DNA of 64,000 nucleotides, taken from NCBI GenBank assembly GCA_016932415.1, contig JAFGCX010000025.1:4175-68174 (forward strand), given 5' to 3'. Of this stretch, positions 25,604 to 33,829 are shown piece by piece (within the stretch, counting starts at the first letter, position 1; every line of letters begins with the position of its first letter). A program made the translations under genes and the position numbers. The DNA comes from Candidatus Krumholzibacteriota bacterium (lineage in GTDB: Bacteria; Krumholzibacteriota; Krumholzibacteriia; Krumholzibacteriales; Krumholzibacteriaceae). A model generated the notes under the pieces. It worked only from the letters and a program-made list of their open reading frames with translations, searched no databases and was not told the DNA's origin.

Positions 25604-26467
25604 CTACAGGAAACTGTACGTTATCCCGAGGGCTACCGCCTGCTTGATCTGACGCCGCTTGGAAATATCCCTGTCGTAGAAGAGTTTGAAATTGAAATTG
25701 ACATTGATATATTTCGAGATCTTCACAGTCAGGAGATTATCCAGGTTGACATCTGTCTCATTGAACGCCTTGAAAGCGGTGAACAGTTCGAGCTTCGATG
25801 TGAGCTTCGTGTTCTCGGTTATCTTCCAGTCGACATCTGTCACTGATTCGGCTCCGATCTCATTCTTTGTCTTCTCTATCTTGTCGTCAGTTTCCGGATC
25901 ATCTGCGTAAGGCACCGGGTAAACGCTTGTCAATGTCTGTTTCATAGAGAAACCGATCCTTGTCTTTACTATCTTGTTCGACTGATAAGCAAGCCCGATG
26001 CTTTCTCGAAAATACCCCGGGTCCATGAAAGCCGATATCTGCGTTTTGGGATCAGTGTCATAGACATATCCAGGGGCAAACTGCGTCTCCCCCGTGGCAG
26101 CGACGAAAGGATCTGCCAGCCACCCCAGTTTATATGTATAAACGCTCTCCAGCTTGATCTCGTCTATCGACTTCTGAGTCTCCTGGTCTCCCGCCTTCGT
26201 CGACCCGAAGCCGAATTTGCCCGAATTGGTCCAATTGGATCTTTCCTGGTCGTTTGTGAATTTGAAATAGAGGCTTGTCTGCCAGGCGAATGAATTCTCC
26301 CCGCCCTGGGCCCAGTTGTCGAATGTAGTCTGAGTAATATTGAGGGCGCCGACCATCTCTTTTTTCCAGCCATACTCCGGCTTCTCAGCCTTCTCTTCCT
26401 GAGCTGACAGGCAACCGCTGAATGCGATCCACGTCGCCAGCATCAATATGAAAATCCTTGTTCTCAT
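25604..26467 (-). CDS. DUF3078-like outer-membrane beta-barrel protein
   Basis: 287 residues. The signal peptide (ILMLATWIAFSGCLSA) contains SGC, so a lipoprotein is possible. The N-terminal GWKKEMVGALNITQTTFDNW and WAQGGENSFAWQTSLYFKF are typical of DUF3078. The remaining sequence alternates polar and aromatic residues and ends in Phe-Leu, as barrels do. Function is unknown; members are common in Bacteroidota and relatives. It lies 38 bases downstream of mscS and 24 upstream of rsgA. Confidence 0.8.
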   Translation of the reverse strand: MRTRIFILMLATWIAFSGCLSAQEEKAEKPEYGWKKEMVGALNITQTTFDNWAQGGENSFAWQTSLYFKFTNDQERSNWTNSGKFGFGSTKAGDQETQKSIDEIKLESVYTYKLGWLADPFVAATGETQFAPGYVYDTDPKTQISAFMDPGYFRESIGLAYQSNKIVKTRIGFSMKQTLTSVYPVPYADDPETDDKIEKTKNEIGAESVTDVDWKITENTKLTSKLELFTAFKAFNETDVNLDNLLTVKISKYINVNFNFKLFYDRDISKRRQIKQAVALGITYSFL

Positions 26468-26505
26468 ATCATCTCTCCTTTCAAACAGGTGGCGATATCA
26501 TTCGC

Positions 26506-27321
26506 TCAGTGATTATACAGATGTACATCCTGCTGCGGGAATGGTATCGATATCGAGTTCTTATCGAATTCGAGTTTCACTTTTTCATGAGTATCGAAAA
26601 AGACGCCCCAGTAATCAGTTCCTTTGCACCATGGCCTGACGTTGAAATTGACCGAGCTGTCAGCGAGCTCGCCAACGACGACTACGGGGGGCGGGTCGTC
26701 AAGCACCCGGCTGTCTTCTCCGAGAATCCGATTCAGGATTTCTTTCGCTTTCCTGATATCGGAAGAATACGCGATACCGAACTTCATGTCGACCCGGCGC
26801 GTTTCCTGTGTCGAATAATTAATGATCGATGAATTTGATAATACTCCGTTCGGGATGATCACTGTCTTATTATCCGGTGTCGTCAGGATCGTATTGAGGA
26901 TCTGGATGCTCTTTACAGCACCGGCGTGTCCAGCCCCTTCGATAAAATCACCGACTTTGAAAGGTTTGAAAAGAAGAATCAGGACGCCGCCGGCGAAATT
27001 GGACAGGCTGCCCTGAAGGGACAGTCCGACCGCCAGCCCGGCCGCTCCCAGAATGGCGACGAATGAAGTCATCTGGATGCCTATCATCGAAGCGACGCTT
27101 ATTACCAGCATGGCCTTCAGCGAGATCCTGACCAGGCTCATCAGAAAATGTTGCAGGGAAAGATCGGTTTTACTCCGTTCCATCGCCCGTCCAAGCGCTT
27201 TTACAAAGAATTTGATGACCCAAAGGCCGATTATCAGCGTCACCACGGCCAATATCAGTTTTGGCCCGTACGCCATAACCAGTTCCATTGCTTTATCAGT
27301 GTAAGTCTGAAGGTTGCCCAT
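26506..27321 (-). CDS. MscS-family mechanosensitive channel
   Basis: 271 residues, the size of E. coli MscS. Three N-terminal TM helices end in the pore helix GAAGLAVGLSLQGSLSNFAGGV. The beta domain has FKVGDFIEGAGHAGAVKSI and TPDNKTVIIPNGVLSNSSIINYS. The cytoplasmic vestibule ends at ISIPFPQQDVHLYN. It relieves osmotic down-shock in the inner membrane. GGAGAG lies before the ATG. It is the first gene of the run mscS-DUF3078-rsgA. Confidence 0.93.
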   Translation of the reverse strand: MGNLQTYTDKAMELVMAYGPKLILAVVTLIIGLWVIKFFVKALGRAMERSKTDLSLQHFLMSLVRISLKAMLVISVASMIGIQMTSFVAILGAAGLAVGLSLQGSLSNFAGGVLILLFKPFKVGDFIEGAGHAGAVKSIQILNTILTTPDNKTVIIPNGVLSNSSIINYSTQETRRVDMKFGIAYSSDIRKAKEILNRILGEDSRVLDDPPPVVVVGELADSSVNFNVRPWCKGTDYWGVFFDTHEKVKLEFDKNSISIPFPQQDVHLYNH

Positions 27322-27490
27322 TAATATCTCTCCTGCTTAAATACAATCCAAAATGATCATCTGATCCTGATTTATAATCTGACAGCAGAAAGAATAGGTT
27401 ATTTGATCGATGATTACAAACAATTTTGGGCGGCGGGACATATGCTTCTGTCCCGGATTTGATCTCTCCCCGGCGGATCAATCATTGAAT

Positions 27491-28309
27491 TTATCTTTCC
27501 ATTACAGATCCACTAAAGACGGTATAAGTGAAAAAAGCGTAGTATTCCTTGAGGTTCAGAATAAAATCTGGTGATCCCGGGGAACAAAGAGACCGATACA
27601 TCGCCCTGTCCTCAGAGGAAGCATCCGGTTGAGCCTTCCCCCAGAGCATCTCGAAGAGCTGGGTCAGCGCCTCGCGGATATCGTCATTCAGCGGGGCCTG
27701 GAAGTCCCTGATATATGTCTTTCCTTTCGCTCCTTTCAGCCCGGCCCTGCGGAACCACTTGAGCGCTCTCATGAATTGTTCGTCCGGGTCCCTGCCGTTG
27801 AGGTATGAAGCGACCGGCGAAGATGATGAATTAAGCCTCGCTTCCAGCATCTGGTGTCCCGGAAGAAGGCTTTGTGAAGACCATGCCATGATAGCGACAA
27901 AGCCCCCCGGCCTGACTACCCTGGCAAATTCACGGAGGATAGGAAGCAGGTCACCCGTTGGATACCCGGCGCAATCAGCGCTCCATACCCAGTCAAAGTA
28001 TCCGTCATCAAAGGGAAGGTCCCTGATATCACCCTGCTGGAAAAGGATCCTGTCCGAAAAACCCGCTTCCCTGATTTTCTTTTCAGCATAATGGATAAAA
28101 TCTTCTGACAGGTCCAGGCCTGTAATGACTCCTGAAGATTCGGCCGCTTCTGCAAGAAGAATCGATTGCAGCCCCGCCCCGCATCCGGCGTCAAGACCCC
28201 GGCTTCCCGCATTGACGGGCAGATCTTCTATTACTGAACGAAGGATCGGCTCGCGCAGGACATTAGAACCTACAAGTTTCTGAATATACTCGTCTTCGTC
28301 TATCGTCAT
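27491..28309 (-). CDS. Class I SAM-dependent methyltransferase
   Basis: 272 residues with the Rossmann motifs GLDAGCGAGLQSILLAE (motif I), GLDLSEDFI (motif II), QQGDIRDLPFDDGYFDWVW and VVRPGGFVAIMAW. It belongs to the UbiE/Methyltransf_11 type. The C-terminal half (about residues 160-272) is substrate-specific and not recognisable. No neighbour indicates the substrate. Stand-alone gene between mscS and the peroxiredoxin. Confidence 0.85.
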   Translation of the reverse strand: MTIDEDEYIQKLVGSNVLREPILRSVIEDLPVNAGSRGLDAGCGAGLQSILLAEAAESSGVITGLDLSEDFIHYAEKKIREAGFSDRILFQQGDIRDLPFDDGYFDWVWSADCAGYPTGDLLPILREFARVVRPGGFVAIMAWSSQSLLPGHQMLEARLNSSSSPVASYLNGRDPDEQFMRALKWFRRAGLKGAKGKTYIRDFQAPLNDDIREALTQLFEMLWGKAQPDASSEDRAMYRSLCSPGSPDFILNLKEYYAFFTYTVFSGSVMER

Positions 28310-28391
28310 CCTTCTAACCCAGCGCTCGATATCTCTTCGATTATATTGTCAACCCTGCTTTTCCTGACCACGCGACGAAATCTCGATAATC

Positions 28392-29111
28392 CTAGTCGAA
28401 CGCCTGATCGGTCTTCCATTCTTTCCATACATTTCCGACCAGTTCCGGCCCCGGCTTCAAAGTTTTCTTCCCCGGTTTCCATCCAGATGGTGTAGCTTCC
28501 GTCCCTTTCGATTGTCTCACGAGCTGGAACGCCTGGATCTGCCGGATCGATTCATTGACGTTCCTTCCGACCGGAGGCGTCAATACTTCGTAACCCTGTA
28601 CTATTCCATCCGGATCTATGATGAACCTTCCCCTTGTCTCGACACCGGCATCCTCATCATAAATACCATAAACCCTGCCCACTTTTCCACCGGCGTCAGA
28701 GAGCATGGCGTAGGGGACTCCACCTTCGACCATCTTTGACAGCTCGTTATCATTCCACATCTTATGAACGAACATGCTGTCAACGCTCATCGAAAGGACT
28801 TCGACGCCGAGTTTCTGGAATTCAGGATACTTTTCAGCAACTGCTGAGATCTCGGTCGCTCAGACGAAGGTAAAATCACCGGGGTAGAAACATAGCACTA
28901 CCCATTTTCCCAGATAGTCTGATAATTTGACATTTATGAATTTACCCTTATGATATCCCGGCGCGGAAAAATCAGGGGCTTTCTTGCCGACTTGTATCAT
29001 ACTCTTGACCTCCTTTTTCTCGATGACCTTTTCAGGTGTCTCTTCGGCGGGAGGCTCACCTACCGGTCCTCCCGTAGGCCGGGCGCATCCGCCCTTTACT
29101 TCCTCTGCCAT
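28392..29111 (-). CDS. Selenocysteine-containing peroxiredoxin (AhpC/PrxU type), UGA read through
   Basis: One continuous frame with an internal TGA at 28860-28862. Upstream it reads [16 protein letters not shown] and downstream [14 protein letters not shown], then [17 protein letters not shown]. This is the AhpC/TSA peroxiredoxin sequence with TGA exactly where the peroxidatic Cys of TxxC stands. A 5-bp hairpin lies 12 bases after the TGA. I read it as selenocysteine, reducing peroxides in the cytoplasm. ATG 29000, with GGAGGT seven bases upstream, gives 202 residues with Sec at 47, the family's usual place; ATG 29111 adds 37 residues including a CARPTGG segment. No resolving Cys is visible in the C-terminus. 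Without a SelB pathway it would be a broken gene. Confidence 0.88.
28834..28847 (-). promoter_or_regulatory. Candidate bacterial SECIS hairpin
   Basis: Just after the in-frame TGA (28860-28862) the mRNA can form UCAGC(28847-28843)-AGUU-GCUGA(28838-28834). The 4-base loop has G at its second position and starts 18 bases after the UGA. Published rules for bacterial SECIS elements ask for a short stem, a small loop with G in the first two positions and a distance of about 16-37 bases. All are met, though the stem is short. Confidence 0.55.
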
Positions 29112-29218
29112 AACACATCCTTTCGCTGTTTTTCGATTCTCCCAATACGTTCCAATGATACCATATATAAAAAATCAACCAATATTTTTCCCGCGGCTTC
29201 CGATCGGGCATTCTTCCT

Positions 29219-29896
29219 TCATGCCTCTGGCAGTTCAGGCATCCCTTGATACCGTACTACTGCTTCTGGTTTGCCGCAGAAAAGAAAACTGTTATTCATG
29301 TGATCGCGCTCATCGAGGCCTATGCGCCGGAAGAGGTCTCCCCAGCTTTCGAAATCACCATATTCTTCAGCAACCGCTGACCCGACCGGCTGCGAATCGA
29401 GTTCCGGGTGATCTTCAACGAATCTGGCGTATACATGCTCGGCGTGGTCTTCAAATTCAGCGTTGAAGAGAAATGCTCTCGAGATATTGAACGCGGCGAG
29501 GATCGAAGAGATAGCGGCGTATGTATTCACCATAATGGATCGCACTGCCGGGGCAAGGAACCATGGGTCTTTAACGCCATCTTCCCTCATTTTTTCGTCT
29601 ATCACCCTCAAGTGCCAGTATTCGTTATCCTGCGCTTCCCTCCCCCATGAGACGATCCGGAAGGCTCTCCGTACAAATTCCCCGTCACCGTACCTGCCCG
29701 TCATCTGCCTGTACTGGCGTATCTCCCACGCCCTGTAAGGTACCGAGGCCAGGGCTTCGATAAGTTTCGCCTTGGCCAGGGTGGTTTTTCTGCCCGTCAC
29801 GATATCCATCATGAAAAAAAAGAATCTCGCCGCCAGGGAATACCTGTACCGCTTCCTCAATAACGTCGCTTTCTGTTCTTTACGCAGATCGATCAT
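29219..29896 (-). CDS. Alternative-oxidase-family di-iron protein
   Basis: 225 residues. The four-helix pattern of AOX is present: LIEALASVPYRAWEIRQY (cf. LETVAxVPGM, Glu47), NEYWHLRVIDE (cf. NERMHL; Glu92, His95), FNAEFEDHAEHVY (cf. LEEEAxHSY) and LDERDHMNNS (cf. DExHHRDVNH; Glu196, His199). AOX proteins oxidise quinol with oxygen without pumping protons. The bacterial copy next to a peroxiredoxin and WrbA suggests an oxygen- or electron-overflow role. The diverged motifs (NEYWHL, DERDH) leave open another di-iron chemistry. The start is ATG 29896 with AAGGAGATAT upstream. Confidence 0.78.
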   Translation of the reverse strand: MIDLRKEQKATLLRKRYRYSLAARFFFFMMDIVTGRKTTLAKAKLIEALASVPYRAWEIRQYRQMTGRYGDGEFVRRAFRIVSWGREAQDNEYWHLRVIDEKMREDGVKDPWFLAPAVRSIMVNTYAAISSILAAFNISRAFLFNAEFEDHAEHVYARFVEDHPELDSQPVGSAVAEEYGDFESWGDLFRRIGLDERDHMNNSFLFCGKPEAVVRYQGMPELPEA

Positions 29897-29970
29897 ACCG
29901 ATATCTCCTTATTGACCCCCGCGCCATGGCTGTATCAATCAAAAGATCAGGTTCCTGATCGGTTCCCGGA

Positions 29971-30582
29971 TCAGGCGCTAAGCTTCCTGGCTATCCTTGC
30001 GACATGCGCGCCCTGGAATCGGGCGCCGAGAATATCCGTCTCACAGGGCTTCCTGCTTCCATCCGAACCGGCGATCGTGGAGGCGCCGTAGGGTGAGCAG
30101 CCGATCACGCTGTCTGTCTTTGTCTGTTCCTGGAAAGCGTATGGAAGCCCCACAATCACCATCCCGTGATGCAGCAATGTTATATGGCAGGTCAGTATCG
30201 TCGATTCCTGACCGCCATGCTGCGTTCCAGAGCTTGTGATAACGCTGCCCGCTTTTCCGACGAGCGCTCCTTTTGCCCAGAGCGGACCTGTCGCGTCGAG
30301 GAATTGGCGCATCTGGCCGCACATATTCCCAAACCGCGTCGGCGTGCAAAAAATAACCGCGTCCGCTTCTCCCATCTCTTCAACCGTGCATATAGGAACA
30401 TCCGCCTGTGCTTTCTGCGCCTCTGCAGCTCCCATCTGGGCGATCAGATCATCGGACAGGGTCTCGGGCACGCGCCGGATGACTGATTCCACTCCTTCTA
30501 CCGATCCGGCTCCCTCGGCGGCTGCCTGCGCGAGCTTGTAAATGTGTCCATACATCGAATAGTACAGTACGAGTACTTTCAT
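29971..30582 (-). CDS. wrbA: WrbA-type NAD(P)H:quinone oxidoreductase
   Basis: 203 residues, the normal WrbA size. The FMN-binding flavodoxin fold starts MKVLVLYYSMYGHIYKLAQ and has the WrbA signatures FCTPTRFGNMCGQMRQFLDATG and SSGTQHGGQESTI. It reduces quinones by two electrons and so avoids semiquinones. AAAAGGAGGC lies before the ATG. It belongs to the redox gene group 28392-32487, all on the minus strand. Confidence 0.93.
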   Translation of the reverse strand: MKVLVLYYSMYGHIYKLAQAAAEGAGSVEGVESVIRRVPETLSDDLIAQMGAAEAQKAQADVPICTVEEMGEADAVIFCTPTRFGNMCGQMRQFLDATGPLWAKGALVGKAGSVITSSGTQHGGQESTILTCHITLLHHGMVIVGLPYAFQEQTKTDSVIGCSPYGASTIAGSDGSRKPCETDILGARFQGAHVARIARKLSA

Positions 30583-30699
30583 AACGGCCTCCTTTTAGTT
30601 ACAGGATTCAAGAATTCCATTCCGTCCCGGAGTATAAACACCCGGCAACCTGATATCTAAACACATGAAACAACGGCTATCCGGCCCGAATCTGTTCTC

Positions 30700-31515
30700 T
30701 CAGCCAAGGGCAACGTCGAGGATCATCATGATCGAAAAACCGATCATGGTGGTCATTGTCACCAGGTCGATATTTTCCTGTTTGGACTGTGATTCCGGAA
30801 TCAGCTCCTCAACGACGACGAAGATCATCGCCCCGGCGGCGAAGCAGAGGGCATAAGGAAGGACAGATTGCATTTTAAGCACGAACAGCGCTCCCGCCAC
30901 GCCGGCGATAGGCTCGACTATCCCTGATGCCTGCCCCATGAAAAAGCTTTTTCCCTTGCTCATCCCTTCCCGCCTCAGCGGCATCGCAACGGCGGTCCCT
31001 TCGGGAAAATTCTGGATCCCTATCCCGATAGCCAGCGCGATCGCTCCACCGATCGTCGCCGATGGAAGCCCCGCCGCCACCGCTCCGAACGCCACGCCGA
31101 CAGCAAGTCCCTCAGGTATGTTATGCAGGGTTATGGCAAGAACAAGGAGAGTGCTTCTCTGCCATGAGGTCTTTACTCCTTCTGACTTGTCGACACTGAG
31201 ACCTGGATGCAGGTGGGGCAGGAATTTATCGGTCAGCCTCATCAGGATCCCACCGGCCATGAACCCTGTCGCCGCCGTCAACCATGGGATCTGACCCAGC
31301 TGGGAGGCCATCTCTATCCCAGGCGCCAGAAGAGACCAGAAGCTTGCCGCGATCATTACTCCTGCGGCAAATCCAAGCATCGAATCCATAAGCTTCTGGT
31401 TCACGCCCCTGGTAAAAAGGACTATTGCCGCTCCGGCAGCCGTTACTCCCCAGGTGAACAGTGTCGCGATAAACGCCTGCATGACGGGATGATACTGTTG
31501 TATGAAATCGACCAT
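30700..31515 (-). CDS. ZIP-family divalent metal transporter (GufA/ZupT-like)
   Basis: 271 residues with eight predicted TM helices. The metal-site motifs of ZIP TM4 and TM5 are HNIPEGLAVGVAFG and NFPEGTAVAMPLR (the second has Asn in place of His). The variable loop is short, as in the GufA subfamily. It would import Zn, Fe or Mn into the cytoplasm. It is flanked by wrbA and msrBA, which suggests metal supply linked to oxidative stress. I see no Fur or Zur box at its start. Confidence 0.88.
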   Translation of the reverse strand: MVDFIQQYHPVMQAFIATLFTWGVTAAGAAIVLFTRGVNQKLMDSMLGFAAGVMIAASFWSLLAPGIEMASQLGQIPWLTAATGFMAGGILMRLTDKFLPHLHPGLSVDKSEGVKTSWQRSTLLVLAITLHNIPEGLAVGVAFGAVAAGLPSATIGGAIALAIGIGIQNFPEGTAVAMPLRREGMSKGKSFFMGQASGIVEPIAGVAGALFVLKMQSVLPYALCFAAGAMIFVVVEELIPESQSKQENIDLVTMTTMIGFSIMMILDVALG

Positions 31516-31551
31516 ATCGTGTTTCCTGTCGATTTTGAAAAACCCGGCCGA

Positions 31552-32487
31552 TCAGAACTTCCTTTTATATATATGGCAGTAGGGCTGTTTTTTGTTTCTG
31601 CTGTAATAATCCTGGTGATAATCTTCAGCTTCCCAGAATCTTCCCGCTGGAAGAACGCTTGTAACGACTTGATATCCTTTTTGTTTTAATATTTCTATTA
31701 ATTTCTCCGTGATTTTTTTCTCTTCTTCGGTGCGGTAAAAGACCGCCGAAAGATATTGCTCACCTATATCAGGACCCTGTCCATTGGCTTGCGTCGGATC
31801 ATGGATCTCGAAGAAAAACTTCGCGATCTCTTCATAATCCACGACTGATGGATCATAGATCACCTCCACCGCTTCAAGATGACCTGTGCCTCCTCCCGTC
31901 ACGTCGCGATATGTCGGATCGGCCAGAGATCCTCCCATATATCCTGAAGTGGCGGAGATGACCCCTTCCCTGCCCTCGAAAAGGTATTCCACTCCCCAGA
32001 AACACCCTCCCGCAAAATAAGCTTTTTCTCTTCTGGATACTTCTTCGCCCGGGACGAAGACAAGGGAAATGGAATTTACGCAATGCCTGACATTCCTCTC
32101 GGTGAGCATCTCTCCTTCAAAAACATGCCCGAGATGCGCTCCGCAACTGGCGCAGAGGATCTCGGTCCTTATCCCGTCGATGTCGATCTGCCTTCTGACC
32201 GCTCCGGCTATCTCATCATCGAAGCTCGGCCATCCGCAGGATGAGACAAACTTGTCGCTCGAGACGTAAAGAGGCGCGCCGCATCGTTTGCAGTGATAGA
32301 TTCCCTTTTCAAAAAATTCGTTGTACTTGCCGCTGAAAGGGGCTTCAGTCCCCTTATGCAGGATCACTCTTTCCTCTTCCTTGGAAAGCTTGTTGTAGTG
32401 TTCTTTATCCATTGTCCCCGCCTCCGCGTGAGAGATCAGGAATAGAACTGCACAAACTGTGACTGCCAGATTTTTATCTCTCCGCAT
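31552..32487 (-). CDS. Secreted MsrB-MsrA fusion methionine sulfoxide reductase
   Basis: 311 residues. A signal peptide (LAVTVCAVLFLISHAEA) precedes the MsrB domain, with zinc cysteines 66/69/112/115 and catalytic Cys136 in RHCVNSISL. The MsrA domain follows with GGCFWG (Cys162) and the GTGHLEAVEV motif. The domain order is B then A, the reverse of the PilB/MsrAB order. It repairs both sulfoxide epimers of oxidised methionine in envelope proteins. It lies 36 bases from the ZIP gene; the upstream gene is the porin-cytochrome at 32567. Confidence 0.93.
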   Translation of the reverse strand: MRRDKNLAVTVCAVLFLISHAEAGTMDKEHYNKLSKEEERVILHKGTEAPFSGKYNEFFEKGIYHCKRCGAPLYVSSDKFVSSCGWPSFDDEIAGAVRRQIDIDGIRTEILCASCGAHLGHVFEGEMLTERNVRHCVNSISLVFVPGEEVSRREKAYFAGGCFWGVEYLFEGREGVISATSGYMGGSLADPTYRDVTGGGTGHLEAVEVIYDPSVVDYEEIAKFFFEIHDPTQANGQGPDIGEQYLSAVFYRTEEEKKITEKLIEILKQKGYQVVTSVLPAGRFWEAEDYHQDYYSRNKKQPYCHIYKRKF

Positions 32488-32566
32488 CGCCTGTCCTGTC
32501 AGCTTGAGTTTCCGGCCTCATCGAGGTCCCGAAAGAGGTGCCCGGCACGGCGCCTCCTCATGCCCT

Positions 32567-33736
32567 TTAGAAAGCACCCACCATTCCGAGAACTCCCCTG
32601 TTGCGCTCTTCGGCGAGGTCTCTTGTATATTCGGCGATAAACCGGAGATTGCGGGAAATAAGATAAGTATAGCTAAGTGTCGCCGTTTCATAGTCAAAAA
32701 CCTTCGAATCGACAAGATTGTAAAGACCGGTGAAGAAATACCTCGAATTATCGATATCGGGGGCGAACATCATCTCAACGACATATCCATGAGTTTCCAA
32801 ATCATCCGATGATGTGAGGAATTCAGGGTTGGTATCCTTGCGATAAAGATACTGGGCGGTCAGTTCAACCGGGCCCATACCGAACGTCAGATCGGGGCCA
32901 TAGTATGTCACATCGTTCGTCCTGCCGGATCCCGGTGATTTTTCCTTTCCGGCGTAATAAAAACCTCCAATGGTAACAATATCCCCTATCCCCTGATTCA
33001 ATCTCAAGGCATAGTTCTTGTAATCATCCTGATCGAGTTTGTCGTCTACCGCTTCCCCTTTTCCGTTCCCGTTCACTACCATCGCCACCAGATCGCTACC
33101 GGTCTTTTCCAGAGTATAAGCGAAGACCAATCCCCGGTCATAAGTGAGGTTGATCGTCGAAGATCCGGGGCTTACCTTGTATACGAGATAATCTTCGTAT
33201 GTAAGGCGCAGTTCGCGCTTCATAAGGGGATCGCAGACCTGAAACTGCCCGGCAAGCACATCTATCTTCGAATTGAAGACATTTCGAAAATGGATATAAG
33301 CGTCTTCAACCCCGGCGACCTCACCGCGCTCCGACATGAAAAAATAGAAGTAATACCCGATATTCTTGTAAAGCGTGCCGCCGGAAAGCAGTTTTAGGCC
33401 CCATGGTATCTGCAGATCGTTTTCTACTCGTTGATCCTCATCAAAAGCGGCGAAAAGATCGATCCTGGCTGCGAGGGGGAAATCCTTGTTCAACCATAAC
33501 AGGTCGTCGCCAGCGGTAATGTAGTCGCGTTTGTTCTCTTTCTCCGGAATAGTGAAGGCGTTAGCGGCAAACTCATCGCCATAGTCTTTCAGACGCGGGA
33601 TCACCGAATGACAGGTATTGCAGGAGATCTTGTATTTCCTCGCGAAGGCTGGGATTGCGTTTCCCTGCTGCGGGACAAGCATCCCTGCGAGCAGAACCAG
33701 GCAAAAAACAGACAAAAAACATCTCGATACCTTCAT
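32567..33736 (-). CDS. Outer-membrane porin with N-terminal c-type heme motif
   Basis: 389 residues. A signal peptide ends near residue 27 and is followed at once by KYKISCNTCHSVIPRLKDYG, a single CxxCH heme site (39-43). The remaining 340 residues are beta-barrel-like: KNIGYYFYFFMSERGEVAG, RFIAEYTRDLAEERN and a C-terminal Phe. A heme plugged at a porin N-terminus could pass electrons through the outer membrane. It is 93 bases downstream of the five-heme cytochrome and probably co-transcribed with it from the Fur-box promoter at 35304. Confidence 0.82.
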   Translation of the reverse strand: MKVSRCFLSVFCLVLLAGMLVPQQGNAIPAFARKYKISCNTCHSVIPRLKDYGDEFAANAFTIPEKENKRDYITAGDDLLWLNKDFPLAARIDLFAAFDEDQRVENDLQIPWGLKLLSGGTLYKNIGYYFYFFMSERGEVAGVEDAYIHFRNVFNSKIDVLAGQFQVCDPLMKRELRLTYEDYLVYKVSPGSSTINLTYDRGLVFAYTLEKTGSDLVAMVVNGNGKGEAVDDKLDQDDYKNYALRLNQGIGDIVTIGGFYYAGKEKSPGSGRTNDVTYYGPDLTFGMGPVELTAQYLYRKDTNPEFLTSSDDLETHGYVVEMMFAPDIDNSRYFFTGLYNLVDSKVFDYETATLSYTYLISRNLRFIAEYTRDLAEERNRGVLGMVGAF

Positions 33737-33829
33737 CTTCGATCTCCTCCTTGCTTACCATTCAGTCCGCGTCGAATTTATGTCAATAACATCAACTGCC
33801 GTTGATCTATAGAAAATGGCCCGGCATTA

